From positions 7,959-71,958 of the forward strand of contig MU277774.1 in assembly GCA_022385805.1 (NCBI GenBank): 64,000 nt of DNA, given 5' to 3'. A program made the translations under genes and the position numbers. Below, piece by piece: positions 22,666 to 33,167 of the stretch (its first letter is position 1; every line of letters starts with the position of its first letter). A model generated the notes under the pieces. It made no database searches. It had not been told where the DNA came from and saw nothing but the letters and a program-made list of their open reading frames with translations. This DNA comes from Pilatotrama ljubarskyi. Its lineage: Eukaryota > Basidiomycota > Agaricomycetes > Polyporales > Polyporaceae.

Positions 22666-24171
22666 ATGGCACGCTCCGAGGTACATCTCGCACAATTCGC
22701 ATCCGCATCCCTTGCTCAACCTGTTTGTGCCCGTCATCTAGCTTGCAATCGCTCGTTCTACGTTGGTCTCGGGGCTGGTGTCGCTCTTCTTAGAGTCACT
22801 CTTTTTCGGGGCATTTGCCCTAGTCTACGGAATCACGACATGGATTCTCCTCTTTCGAGATAAGTCGCAAGGACGCACCAACCGCGACTTCCTGTTCTTC
22901 GGCGGAAGCACTGTGATGTTTGTCCTCGCTCTGGTAGTGCGTGCATGACTGCTTCGTATATTGCTATTGCGATTACTGAAGAAGTCTCTTCACTAGCACA
23001 TGGCACTCGATGTTCATATCAACCTCCGTGGCTTCCTCCTGGAGAGTCATGATTTCCAAGATATGGCGAACCTGTTCGACGCCTTCAACGGATTAGTAGA
23101 ACCCATCGGAGCAGTGAAGTTCGCCATTTACGTGACCCAAACCTTCATTGGCGACGGCTTCATGGTGCGTACGTCGAGTCTTGTTTCCCGTCATATTCTG
23201 ATCGGCCTCCGGAATGCAGATATATCGCGCATATGTCGTCTGGAATCGTCAGTGGGCGGTCATCATTTTCCCCGTCATACTCTTGACGGCGGAAGTTGGT
23301 CAGTAGTCACTCGCTCGCACAGCACTCCACGCTACTCATAGTCTCCATGAAGTGCTCGGCTATGTGACTTCTGGACTTGGCACCCTAGACGTTGGTGCCG
23401 CGCGCACGACGGCATGCGTGAATGCCTTCTTCATTCTCTCCGTGGCCACAAACGTCACAGCGACAGGCGCGTCGCTCTCTTCCTGATGAAGACCTTACCC
23501 ATGCATGCTAATCTTGGACTTGACAGGACTCATCATGAAACGCATCCTTTGGTCGCAAGGCAGTGCGCGCGAGCGACGTAGTCGGGGATCGCAGCGCAAG
23601 ACAATGCAATGGCGCGTCGTCGAATCGCTCGTGCAGTCCGCTGCCATTTACTCGGCCGCGTCCATCTCGCTCGCCGTCACCTCCTTCCTGAGCCCCGCCA
23701 TTGGTTTCCCGGCGTGCCACAGCGTGTTCCCATCTATCATTGTGCGTAGAACCTCCTCCTTCGACCGTCATCTTCCCGACGGCCGGGAAGTGTGAAGCTG
23801 ATCATCGACGCTCGCAGGGAATCGTGTTCGTGCTCATCGTGATCCGGATCAGCCTCAACACTGGTGGCGCGGACGTGCACAGGCAGACGACGCTGCGGCA
23901 CTCGATGGCGGGCGGCGCATCATGCAGCAGCCTGCCCGCAGTCCTTCAGGCTGTGGAAGCGCCGCGCTTCCAGGCTCCGATCGCGGGGCGCCCCATCGCC
24001 ATCAAGGTGTCCGTCTCCACCACGTCCGACGTGGCGAGCGAGATATCAAGTTGCCGGGAGTCGCTTACCACCGTGCTCGACTTGCGTTCGCCGAGTCCGC
24101 TCAAGAGTCACTTCGACGCGGAGAAGGTGCGGTCTTGCTCGGATTTTGTACGAGATCACCTTGCTCACTAA
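22666..24171 (+). CDS. Seven-helix membrane protein TM7-D
   Basis: Fourth family member and tandem partner of TM7-C. The first exon is only 15 bases (MARSE). Later exons give SGLVSLFLESLFFGAFALVY, HMALDVHINLRGFLLES, QTFIGDGFM, IYRAYVVWNRQWAVIIFPVI, VLGYVTSGLGTLDVGAA, LIMKRILWSQGSARERRSRG, SLVQSAAIYSAASISLAVTS and GIVFVLIVIRISLN. The tail is the longest of the family, over 100 hydrophilic residues ending DFVRDHLAH at 24171. The exon beginning VLGYVT needs an acceptor at CATGAAG just before it. The intron at 23467-23526 starts with GC rather than GT (ACAG then GCGCGT) but has a good branch site and acceptor. Otherwise the frame is open throughout. Function is unknown. Confidence 0.82.
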
Positions 24172-24519
24172 GAGGCCTATGTGCTCCGTAAGCAGTCAGA
24201 ACGCGACTCGCTGACCTCATCGGAGTTGACGGGAGATATCAGGACTTCGGAGGATCGCGCCCGGAACGCGGGAGCCATGGCGTGAAGACTGCGCGACAGC
24301 GGAAAATGGGGCGCATATCTCGCATACGCGGTCATCTTGCGGTGCTTGCAAGACTGTATCAAGGGCTTCAGGATGGCCGCGTACGTGGCGCGCAGTGGGG
24401 CAACTGTTTCGACAACTTATAGAAGTGCGGTCGTCAGCCACGGTGGTGGATTCGGCGTCTCTGTTGATCTTGTATGTACTCCTACTAAATTATCAGACAC
24501 TGTAGACATGAGCATCATA

Positions 24520-25167
24520 TGATCTCTGCGACTATTCGACTTCGGCACAAGTATCAGATGTCGAAACTCTACGAGCACTCCATCAACTACTTGGAAGTCC
24601 TACTACACTAGCGATTTCGAAGTGTGGGACGAGAACGATCCCTACGGCCGGTCGCCCGGTTTCATTGACCATCACGCCATCGGGGTCGTCAACCTTGCGC
24701 GCCTGACGGGAGAGAACAGCCTCCTGCCGACCGCTCTCCTCGTCTGCTGCTCGCTCGGGGAGGACATCGTGCGCGGCTTCCAGCGCGAAGACAGGTCGTG
24801 GGAACAGCTCACACTGGACGACATCGGCCTTTGCTTCGCCGCCAGGAGCCGTCTCATTCAGGAGCATATCCAGACGGCGCTGCATGTCTTTGCCCCTCCA
24901 GTGTCGAAGCAGTGCATGGACCCCAACCGGTGTAAATCGCGTCTTAACCGCCTCCTAAAGCACCTCTCCAAATATGCGGACGCCCTCGCCTATCCTGATC
25001 CAGTGGAGATTACCTGGAACGTGTGTGGCCCAAAGTGGGACCTCTGCGAGAAGTGCTTCGCCATGGTGAAGAGCCGCGGCTTGGAGGATAGGAAACATGT
25101 CTGGGCGCGCCTACCCAAGATCTTTGGCATTAGCGATCCGGCCGCTGCACCCGGGGCACCGGACTGA
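24520..25167 (+). pseudogene. Decayed BTB protein copy (N-terminus missing, frameshift)
   Basis: The 3' part of a gene like the intact BTB gene at 25856-27003. Near 24525-24600 one frame reads ISATIRLRHKYQMSKLYEHS, matching the SHKYQMDQLLAQALS segment of the intact copy. A shift of one base at about 24596-24602 then moves the reading to YYTSDFEVWDENDPYG. From there the frame is open to 25167: HAIGVVNLARLTGENSLLPT, then LCFAARSRLIQEHIQTALHV and the terminal WDLCEKCFAMVKSRGLEDRK segment. The BTB domain itself is not found upstream. An unusual splice might bypass the shift, but loss of the first half makes function unlikely. Confidence 0.75.
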
Positions 25168-25855
25168 CCCCGTGGTAGAGGTCAGTAGCGGTATGTCGGT
25201 GAATTCGCGTCTATGTATAAAAGGCGTCCCTCCGACTCAACCATGAGATCCTCGGCAGCGGTCACGATGTCACTGAGCAGTAGCACACGTAAGGCACCCA
25301 CCGGCCTATAGGCTGTCCCATGCTACTACACATATTCTTTGCATACTAAACTAGCGATGCAATTACTGTACGTTCTCTTTCCGATCCTTCAAAGCGAGCT
25401 GGACGCCTCTCAGTTTCGCGAGTGTCATAGCGCGACATCCGATCGTGCGAACGTACGGCAACTTCGACTTCAGCATCGTCTCTGCCTCGCTTTCGGCTGG
25501 TATCCGTGATCCTTAGGATGTCCTATAGAGCTATGGGTATGCCAATGGGGGCGATGCTTGAGACCAACCTTGCAGGACTCCTGAGGCCTGAGGCGGGACC
25601 GACGCGGCAGTGGCTGCGGGAGACTCAGATGCAGTCCGAGAAAATCGGACATCCCTCCCCACGTGGATGCTAGGCAATGTGCCTGAGCGCTTATGCTTTC
25701 AGCTCTGTCCGACCGCGCGCGTGCCGCCCTTAAGCTTGCTTCCACACCACTCGTCGCGCGGCGCATGTAACCTTAGGGCCTGAACCATAGCTGTGTAGTA
25801 GGTCGCTGAGAATAAGACTCGGAGATTATGCTCAACGTTCGACCGATATGTAGAC
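25168..25855. other. Spacer between BTB copies
   Basis: No coding sequence is recognised. It must hold the promoter of the intact BTB gene, but I see no clear TATA box close to 25856. Confidence 0.4.
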
Positions 25856-27003
25856 ATGTACTGCAGTCGCCCTCAACAGTGCTCCAACCCTCAGTGTCAT
25901 TGTGCCGTCCATCAATCAGACGGCAGGGCTCGCAAGAGGAGAAGAGCTAGTAGCGATCCCAACTACAGTGTCTTGCGCCGCGCCGCATTACCGGACCCCA
26001 CAGTCCCACTCAACGTTACCCACGACCCGGAGTTCTGGTTTGAGGACGGCAGCGTCGTCCTAATCGCGTACAACATCGGCTTTCGCGTCTACAAGCGGCT
26101 CCTCGTAGAGCACTCCCCATTCTTTCGTGACCTGTTCCAGATACCCCAGCCTGCACGAATACCGAAGATTGAGGGCTGTCCGGTTGTCGTCCTCCTCGAT
26201 CCCCCCGAGCGCCTGAGACATCTACTCCGCGTTCTCTATCCCATCAACGGTCAACTATCGTGCGTCTCCGAGGGGTTAGACGGGGTATCGACGCGAACTC
26301 ACTGACACCGGTACATAGATTCGGCAAGCGCCATGCGCCTGTCTCGATGGACGCTGTCTCCGCAATCGTCCTCCTCTCTCACAAATACCAAATGGACCAA
26401 CTTCTTGCGCAGGCGCTGTCGATCCTCATGGAGCACTACACCGACGACTTCAACGAGTGGGCCAAGCCGAAGCGCAAAACTCCTCTTGGAGCCTCGGCCC
26501 TCGACGCTATCAGCGCGATCAACATCGCCCGTTTGACCAACACGCCCTCCATTCTTCCCCTCGCCTTCCTCGAACTCAGTAGAGCGGGCGCCGGCGTGCT
26601 CCGCGGCTGCCTGCGCGACTTCTCGTGGACGGAGGGCCTCACCATCGAAGACGTCGAGCGGGTGATGGACGGCAGAGCGGCCTTTCTGAAGGCGAGCAGC
26701 AAGGCGCTCGCACGCATCTTCCGGCCCACCGTGAGCTTCGACTGCCTCCGGTCATCGCAGTGTCTGCGTGTGCTGGCGTCCAAAGCCTCCGGTCTGGATG
26801 ATCAGCTCGAGATGATGTACCAGACCGACGCCATCTGCAATTGGGCTAACGAGTTCAATGGCGTTGATATAGAGACCGGGTTGAAGCTCTGCGATAGCTG
26901 CCGGGAGATGATCGCCGAACGGGAGCTTGAGGAGCGGAAAGACCTTTGGAGCGACCTGCCGGATTTTTTCGATTTAACTGTGGAGGGTTGGTCGGTGGAC
27001 TAG
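25856..27003 (+). CDS. BTB/POZ domain protein, Agaricomycete type, intact
   Basis: About 362 residues in two exons. The intron runs from a GTGCGT donor near 26259 to the acceptor just before 26319 (coding resumes TTCGGCAAG), joining PINGQLS to FGKRHAPVS. The first 40 residues are basic and contain RARKRRR, a possible nuclear signal, with clustered Cys at the start. The BTB fold follows: EFWFEDGSVVLIAYNIGFRV, then YKRLLVEHSPFFRDLF and PPERLRHLLRVLYPI. The rest is a helical region shared with the neighbouring copies (SAIVLLSHKYQMDQLLAQAL, DAISAINIARLTNTPSILPL). Near the end lies LKLCDSCREMIAERELEERK followed by DLWSDLPDFF, a paired-cysteine motif conserved in every copy here. BTB proteins commonly recruit Cullin-3 or form dimers; the target here is unknown. 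It is flanked by two decayed copies in the same direction. Confidence 0.88.
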
Positions 27004-27419
27004 TCAGGTCGGTGCGTTCGTTTTCACTTTCGCGCAATTACTTCTGGACGTCCACTGACAGCCCCTATCAGTGCCTCGGCGCGACTTCACTGTATCGCGC
27101 TGAGACAAGCCATACACGAGTCATCTCGAGGTGCGCCAACCTCTCACCGCGTTCTGATCCAAATAGCCTGCTGACCTTCGGCTGCTCGTCAATACGAAGA
27201 CATGTAATGCACGAGCTTGATATCGTACTGCTTTACAGGTCTCATACCAATAATGTACCGCCGTTGGCGAAATGTGAGGGACGAGTGACATGCAGCAGAT
27301 GCGAAGCCAACCTACAGGATTTCCCGAGGTCCGAGCTCCTCCCATCATCGAAGTGTTACTGGACGCGCGTATCACATAGTGGGAAGCTCTTCCTAGCTTC
27401 CCCGATGGCGCGAAGGTGT

Positions 27420-28054
27420 GTGCAAAGCCGATTTGTTCTGAGTACAACTTGCGAAGCATCTGATGGACTTCTTCACCGACAACTTGGACGTCTACAAAGC
27501 AAGGCGCAGGCTATGACATTCCGGCTTTGACACAAATCACTCCACCGGCGTCGTCAATATCGCCCGCCTCCTCGACCAACACTCAATGTTTCCTACGGCG
27601 TGGCTCACATGCTGCTCGCTTGGCTCCGATGTCGTCCAGGGTGTCACACGCCAGGACGGCGCGCACGAGCAGCTCTCCCTGGAGGACCTCGGCAGATGCT
27701 TCGGCGCGCGCGACATTCTAATCGAGAACGCCGTCCGCCTGCTCCTCCGTACCTTCTCCCCACCGCTCTCAGCGCAACGCTACGACCCATATACGGGCGT
27801 CATACGCCTTAAGGATATGTCTTCGAAGCTGCAATACGATGTGGAGGCCGTATCTCATCCAGACTTCGTCAGACGTGTGTGACTGATTCCTTGAAGTCCT
27901 CAACGAGTTGGACTTGCTCATGCTGCCCTGTGCGAGCTGCGTCGCCATGCTCAAACAGCGGGACAAGCGCTTATGGCGGGAGTTGTGGGCCACTACCTGC
28001 GATCATGGGAGTTACCGTCAACCGACGGGATGCGGGTTCTCTTCAAGCACGTAG
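27420..28054 (+). pseudogene. Decayed BTB protein copy (stop codon and frameshifts)
   Basis: A third copy of the BTB gene in the same direction. HLMDFFTDNLDVYKARRRL (about 27465-27519) matches LSILMEHYTDDFNEWAKPKR of the intact gene. It is followed directly by an in-frame TGA and then HSGFDTNHSTGVVNIARLLD and LTCCSLGSDVVQGVTRQDG. The frame stops again after SHPDFVRRV (27882). The terminal paired-cysteine segment LLMLPCASCVAMLKQRDKRL resumes one frame over and ends near 28054. The BTB domain is not visible upstream; the 27000-27420 segment shows no match. This is clearly inactive. Confidence 0.8.
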
Positions 28055-29249
28055 AGTACGCTCTAGATCTGGCAGTACAAGACAAGGCTGATCGCGATAC
28101 ATCCCATCAGAACCATTCCTGAGCATCCTGAGACGGTTGAAGGTCGATTCCGAAACTTAGGACTGCGTCCATGTTCTCGACTGAGTCCGTCATGATTCAT
28201 ACCATGGTGGCGAGAGTGTGGCACGTCTTGCTCCCTCCGCGTTTGCGTTCCTCTGCGCTTCATCTGCTCCATGCGTGGCCGCGCGTCAACTGTACGTTTC
28301 ACTGCTTTGATGTAGATCCGTTCATGCCGCTGACACCGCATTACCTCCACACATCAGCTATTCTCTCGAGCCGCTAACTCACTTCGACGATCACCCCCAG
28401 GCCGGGATCAGCGGGCCCGTAGACCCACATTGGGCGGGACGAGCCTGGTAACCGCTGGCAACACTGTCAGAGCGCTGCAGATTGAGCGTCGGTAATGGCC
28501 TTCGTACCTCAGGTGTTCTTCTCAGCATTACGACGCAGAGATTTCGTCAACAAAGGACGGCGGCAGCCCGGTCGTTGCGTTGGGTTCCGAGTTCACAAGA
28601 GTTTATTGGCCCCTCTCCGTTTGATCATCAAAGTGGCTCGGGTAGCAGTCCTCGGCCCCCCAGATTTGCGGCGGTGGCCTGGTCGCTGTGGGCGATTGCA
28701 GGGAGCACCCTTGGGGTCGCTTATATGCCGTGTTCAACGAGCCGATAGTTCATAGTTCGCATTGATACATAAGCCAAGTATCTTGCTCTCGTCCAAGGCT
28801 CATGTGGTAAATCTCTCTGGGTATCCATAGTGTGTCCGTTCTACTTGTGGGCTCATCTGTATCGCTTTCTGACCGTCCCGTATGTCTGAAAGATCTGCAG
28901 CGCGCAAAGGGATCGCATCTGTTCAGCGGTTTTCTAGCGGGATGGCGTGGGAGTGGAGAAGCACTCCGAGGTCGGCCTCGCGGCGTTGAAACGCACACAC
29001 CACCTGTCACCGGCAAGATAGCTATGCAACAAATTCCTGCTATGTGTCATCCGCGTACGCCGTCGCGACCCGTTTGCGCCAATATGCGGCCCCGAGCGAG
29101 CCTAGCATATACGGGGAGACGAGCGACAGACTCTTGCTGCACGACCCTCACGAGTTCCTCACTGGTCTGCGCGAGACTGTCCGCCTGAGCAGCGATCCTC
29201 TCCTTTCCCAACCTCGCCGGAACGACCTCAGGTCCAGTCTTGTTTCAAT
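28055..29249. other. Intergenic region, no gene seen
   Basis: Short frames only, none with a family match. The last 200 bases should be the promoter of TM7-E. Confidence 0.45.
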
Positions 29250-30617
29250 ATGGCGACGGTCGACCAATCTGACAAGGTACGCGCCAGTCTCTAGCCTTGA
29301 ATTATCGCCAAGCGGCAAAGCTCACGCTTCTCATCCGCTACTACCAGGATCTCCTCACTTCCTACCTCGTCTCGTTCTTTCTCGACTGTCTTTTCTTCGG
29401 CGTCTTCTCCGTGGCCTACGCTATCACCATCTGGCTGCTCCTCTTCAACGACGTGAGACGGCACCTGCGAAACAAGCGATGGGACCTCACACAGGCCGGG
29501 TTGCTCACGGTGATGCACATGCTCGCCTTCACGGTGCGTGTTTGGGCAACGAGTGCGAGCATCCGATGCCTTCATGAGACTGATAGTACGTGACTCTCTT
29601 CATGACTTCAGTATGTCGTCCTTGATGTCGTGGTCAACGTGAGCGCCTTTGCTGGCGACGGCGGCGACCTCAACGCGGCCATCGAGCTCTTCCGGGTGAA
29701 CAACTCCGTGTCCCTGTGGGGCCCTAAGCTTGGCGTCCTCGTAACCCAGACCATCTTGGGCGACGCCTACTTGGTACGCACCTAACATCATCCGAACTCT
29801 CATGGCGGCTCATGTTTTGTCGGACAGATCTACAGGCTACATGTTGTGTGGAGCCGGTCCTTCGTCGTCATCGCCGCCCCCGCGTTCTTCTTGCTTTGCA
29901 ATATCGGTGAGCGGCGGCGATCCCTATATGGTGCGAGGCTCGTATCCGAATGAAGGGCCTGCTCTTTTAGCCTCCGGATACGCGATGGTGCACTACCAGA
30001 TTCATCCGGGAGACAACCAATCTGTCCACGGCACCAACTCGCTCCCGCGCGTGATGCTGATCCTGTTCTTCATCTCTTCCATTGTGACGAACGTCCTATC
30101 CACCGGTGAGTCTGGCCTCGTCCTTGACGTCCACAAGACGCGCATAATGATGGCGCTCCCTCGCGTGTAGGCTTGATCGCGGGTCGCGTCATCAGCTCAA
30201 AGCGCAGCGTCCGCGACATCCGTATTCGCCCCAAAGCATTAGCATCTCGTCTTACCGGGGTTGTCGACATCATCGTTCAGTCCGCGGCGCTCTACACCTG
30301 CGCGTTCGTCGTCATCCTGGCCACCATGTTCACTGCGGTGAAGGAACCGCTCGTCGTCCTGGGATTCCTCCCGTCTCTCACGGTGAGTGCCCAAAGTATG
30401 CTTTAGTGTGGACCCGAGCGCTAACGGGCAGCGTGGATAGGGTTTTGCGTTCGCGCTCGTCGTCATTCGCACCCGTCTTTCCGACGCGGCGACCCAGGAA
30501 GTTCATCGGGTTGACTTCCGCGGAAATCCGCGCGTGGTTCAGCAGGCGATATCCAGGGACAGGGATCTGTCGATTCACGTCGACACAGAGGTCATCTCTT
30601 ATGACGAGCGCAAGTAG
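29250..30617 (+). CDS. Seven-helix membrane protein TM7-E, divergent member
   Basis: Fifth and most divergent member of the family. The first exon codes MATVDQSDK. Then follow DLLTSYLVSFFLDCLFFGVF, YVVLDVVVNVSAFAGDGG, LGVLVTQTILGDAYL, IYRLHVVWSRSFVVIAAPAF, SGYAMVHYQIHPGDNQ, IVTNVLSTG, LIAGRVISSKRS, VVDIIVQSAALYTCAFVVIL and GFAFALVVIRTRLSD. The tail is short and charged, ending VISYDERK, with the stop at 30615-30617. Exon borders match those of the other four genes, including phase-1 junctions before LIAGRV and before the helix-4 segment. It looks intact. Sequence similarity to TM7-A to TM7-D is confined to the helix and junction motifs, so it separated earlier. Function is unknown. Confidence 0.82.
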
Positions 30618-31369
30618 GACGAGTGACAGTCGTCCTAAAAAGTACGCACACATGATGCAGCGGCCGCCCCAGGAGTTTCCCCTCTTCATGATTTCGAGCT
30701 CGGCCATATAGCTCGACGTATATTAGCTAACATACGTAGTCAGATACGATGCGAGTACATTTACCTCCTGCATCGCAACGGCATCCGAGGCGTCGCCACC
30801 CGCTTCAGTAGTTCGCCGCTCCTTTCCTCGCCCACTCTCGGGGTCATGTAAGCGGGAGTGCAACATGCGACTCCTCGCTCCTCATAATGTAGTGCCCTCT
30901 CGGGCTCGCGAGACGACTTGGCTCGCGACGCGTCGCGATCACATGTCCGCGAGCACGCGCTCGGAACGACGGAACGTATCTTTCTTCGGGAGAAAGACGT
31001 ACAAAGTCGTTAGTAGCAACTCTTGGGCAGAGTGCGCAACCAAGCTTGGACCTCGTGCCGCAGGCTGGCAGGCTGGCACTCCGAGTCTGCTCTCATCATG
31101 TAGACTTCCCTGCAGAATTGCCTGCCGTATATCATAATCTTGCGGAGACCTACAGCAGTAAGTAGCAAGAAGTTGCGAAACGGAGGGTTCGAAGAGGAGA
31201 GCATGCCACGTGGGGTTGACAGGCTGTGCAGCGGTGCTGGCGGGTGGCGCGCGGGAAGAAAGCGCGCTTGTCTCCTGCCCTCATCCAGCGTCAGTTCGCC
31301 GTTCAGCGTCTCGTCCTCAACAAAAGTCTCGTAACCGCCCTCCTTCAAGCCTTCGTTCTTCTCGTCATC
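30618..31369. other. Intergenic region upstream of the SWP73 gene
   Basis: No gene is recognised. It contains the presumed promoter of the SWP73-like gene; I see no convincing TATA box, which is common for housekeeping genes. Confidence 0.45.
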
Positions 31370-33167
31370 ATGGAGGGGCAGAAGCCTGCCGCTAAGTACG
31401 CTCTATTCTCCTCCAACGCTTCGCACACTCTCAGCCAAGACCCGGACGCCAGGAAGCGCAAGATCACAGACAAGAACCTCCCCAATGCCCTCTTGCAGTC
31501 TCCAGAATTCGCAGAGGACTCGGCCATGTACCGCGACCTCCTCCAGATGGAGCGCAAGCTAGACTGGACTATGACGCGTAAGCGTGTCGAAGTGCACGAC
31601 GCGTTGCAGCGCATCATTCCTGTGAGTGTCGCTCAGACGTTCCATAGCGAGCGCGACGTGACCGGAGGCGTGTCCCAAGGCATCGCGGACATTGCGCATA
31701 TTCCTGAGCCACTCAGTCTCTGGGCAAGCGTGGCAACGCGAGGGCGTCGAGGGCGAGGCCGCGAAGCCGAACCTGGAGACTGGAGAGAACATTCCTGCGT
31801 GGCAGCTCCGGATAGACGGTCGCTTGCTTGAGGTACGCCCAGTCCAGTCCTTAGAACGTATGGCCTTGCAAACCTAGATCACGGCTCGCAAAGATTCCGA
31901 ACCAAAGAGCCAAAGACCGCGTCCCGCCGCGGAAATTCTCCACTCTGATCAAACACATGGTCGTCGAACTTGACCGCGACACGACACTCTACCCCGACGG
32001 GAACATCGTAGAGGTATGCTTCTCCCGCGACCTTCCAATCTTGCTGCGCCAACTCTAATGATCCATGGAGTGGATACGTCAACCAAACGCAGCCCCGTTG
32101 GACGGGTTTACTATTCGTCGGAAGGGTGACACACCAACGAAGGTCCGGATAGTGATACATCTCGAGCAGCAACCAGAACAGTACAAGGTTCATCCTGAGC
32201 TCGGTATGTACTCCTTTTCTCGCTCTTGTGTGGAATGCATGCGGTTCTATATGTTGGTCGCCTCCGCATGCCCAGGTGTGACGCTGCCTGCTGCTCACTT
32301 CTTATTATCCTGTAATGTCGGAGATGCTCACGTTTACCACCCAGGCAATATTCTGGGCATCAAGGAGGATTCCCGGACAGGCGTGATTCAGGCGCTGTGG
32401 AATTATATTAAGACGCAGAACCTACAGGACAAGGTTGACCGCCGCATCGTCCGCGCGGATGCTCGTCTGAGGCCGGTACGTCACGTTTTCCGCGCATATA
32501 GCCAACGTTACGGCGGGGGACTGCATAGTAAAAGCCTCCCCGTCATCTTCGCCTGCACTCCTGACCACCTTGCGCCTGTGCTTGACTAACAGGGATTTAC
32601 GTAGATATTCAACGCCGACACCGCGTATTTCCAGCACCTCCCCGAGCTTGTGAACCGGTTCTTGATGCCCCCGGATCCTATCGTCTTGCACTACACACTG
32701 AACCCCGCCGTGCCTCCGCCAGAGAAGCCCAGCGCATGGGACGTAGAAGTCAAAGTGGACGACTCAAACCTGAAGAGCCGCATGCAGCACGTCGTCGTGA
32801 GCATGGCACAGGACTCTGCAAGGGATCTCACCAAGCTCGACGAGGAGGTGAGTCCGTACCCGTGACGTACTCTACCGCTCTCCCTGACCTTCGACACCAG
32901 ATCGCGCTGCACATCCAATCACTGAACAACGCGCACATGAAGCGCACCTTCCTCCGCGCGTTTGCGGACGACCCTCGCGGGTTCATCCAGACGTGGCTCG
33001 CGTCGCAGTCGCGCGACCTCGAGAGCGTTCTTGCGAGCGGTCCCAGCGAGGGCGCCACCGTGCGCCAAGAAGACCTGAAGCGCACAGAGTTCTTCCGGCT
33101 GCCCTGGGTCGAGGAGGCCGTCGCCATCCAGGAGGGCATGCGCCTGGCGGCCAAGGCGGGTTTGTGA
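31370..33167 (+). CDS. ssr3: SWI/SNF and RSC complex subunit, SWP73/BAF60 family (SWIB domain)
   Basis: Chromatin-remodelling subunit acting in the nucleus, orthologous in type to yeast Snf12/Rsc6, S. pombe Ssr3 and animal BAF60. Seven exons: 31370-31621, 31680-31832, 31894-32013, 32071-32203, 32345-32475, 32605-32847 and 32901-33167, about 432 residues with every junction in frame. The order is: basic N-terminus (RKRKITDKNLPNALLQ), coiled segment MERKLDWTMTRKRVEVHDAL, conserved TLRIFLSHSVSGQAW and KPNLETGENIPAWQLRIDGR. Then come PPRKFSTLIKHMVVELDRDT and the SWIB domain (VHPELGNILGIKEDSRTGVI, then QALWNYIKTQNLQDKVDRR and RADARLRPIF). The C-terminal FIQTWLASQSRDLES and WVEEAVAIQEGMRLA are typical of the family. 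It is single-copy and well conserved, in contrast to its neighbours. Confidence 0.95.
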
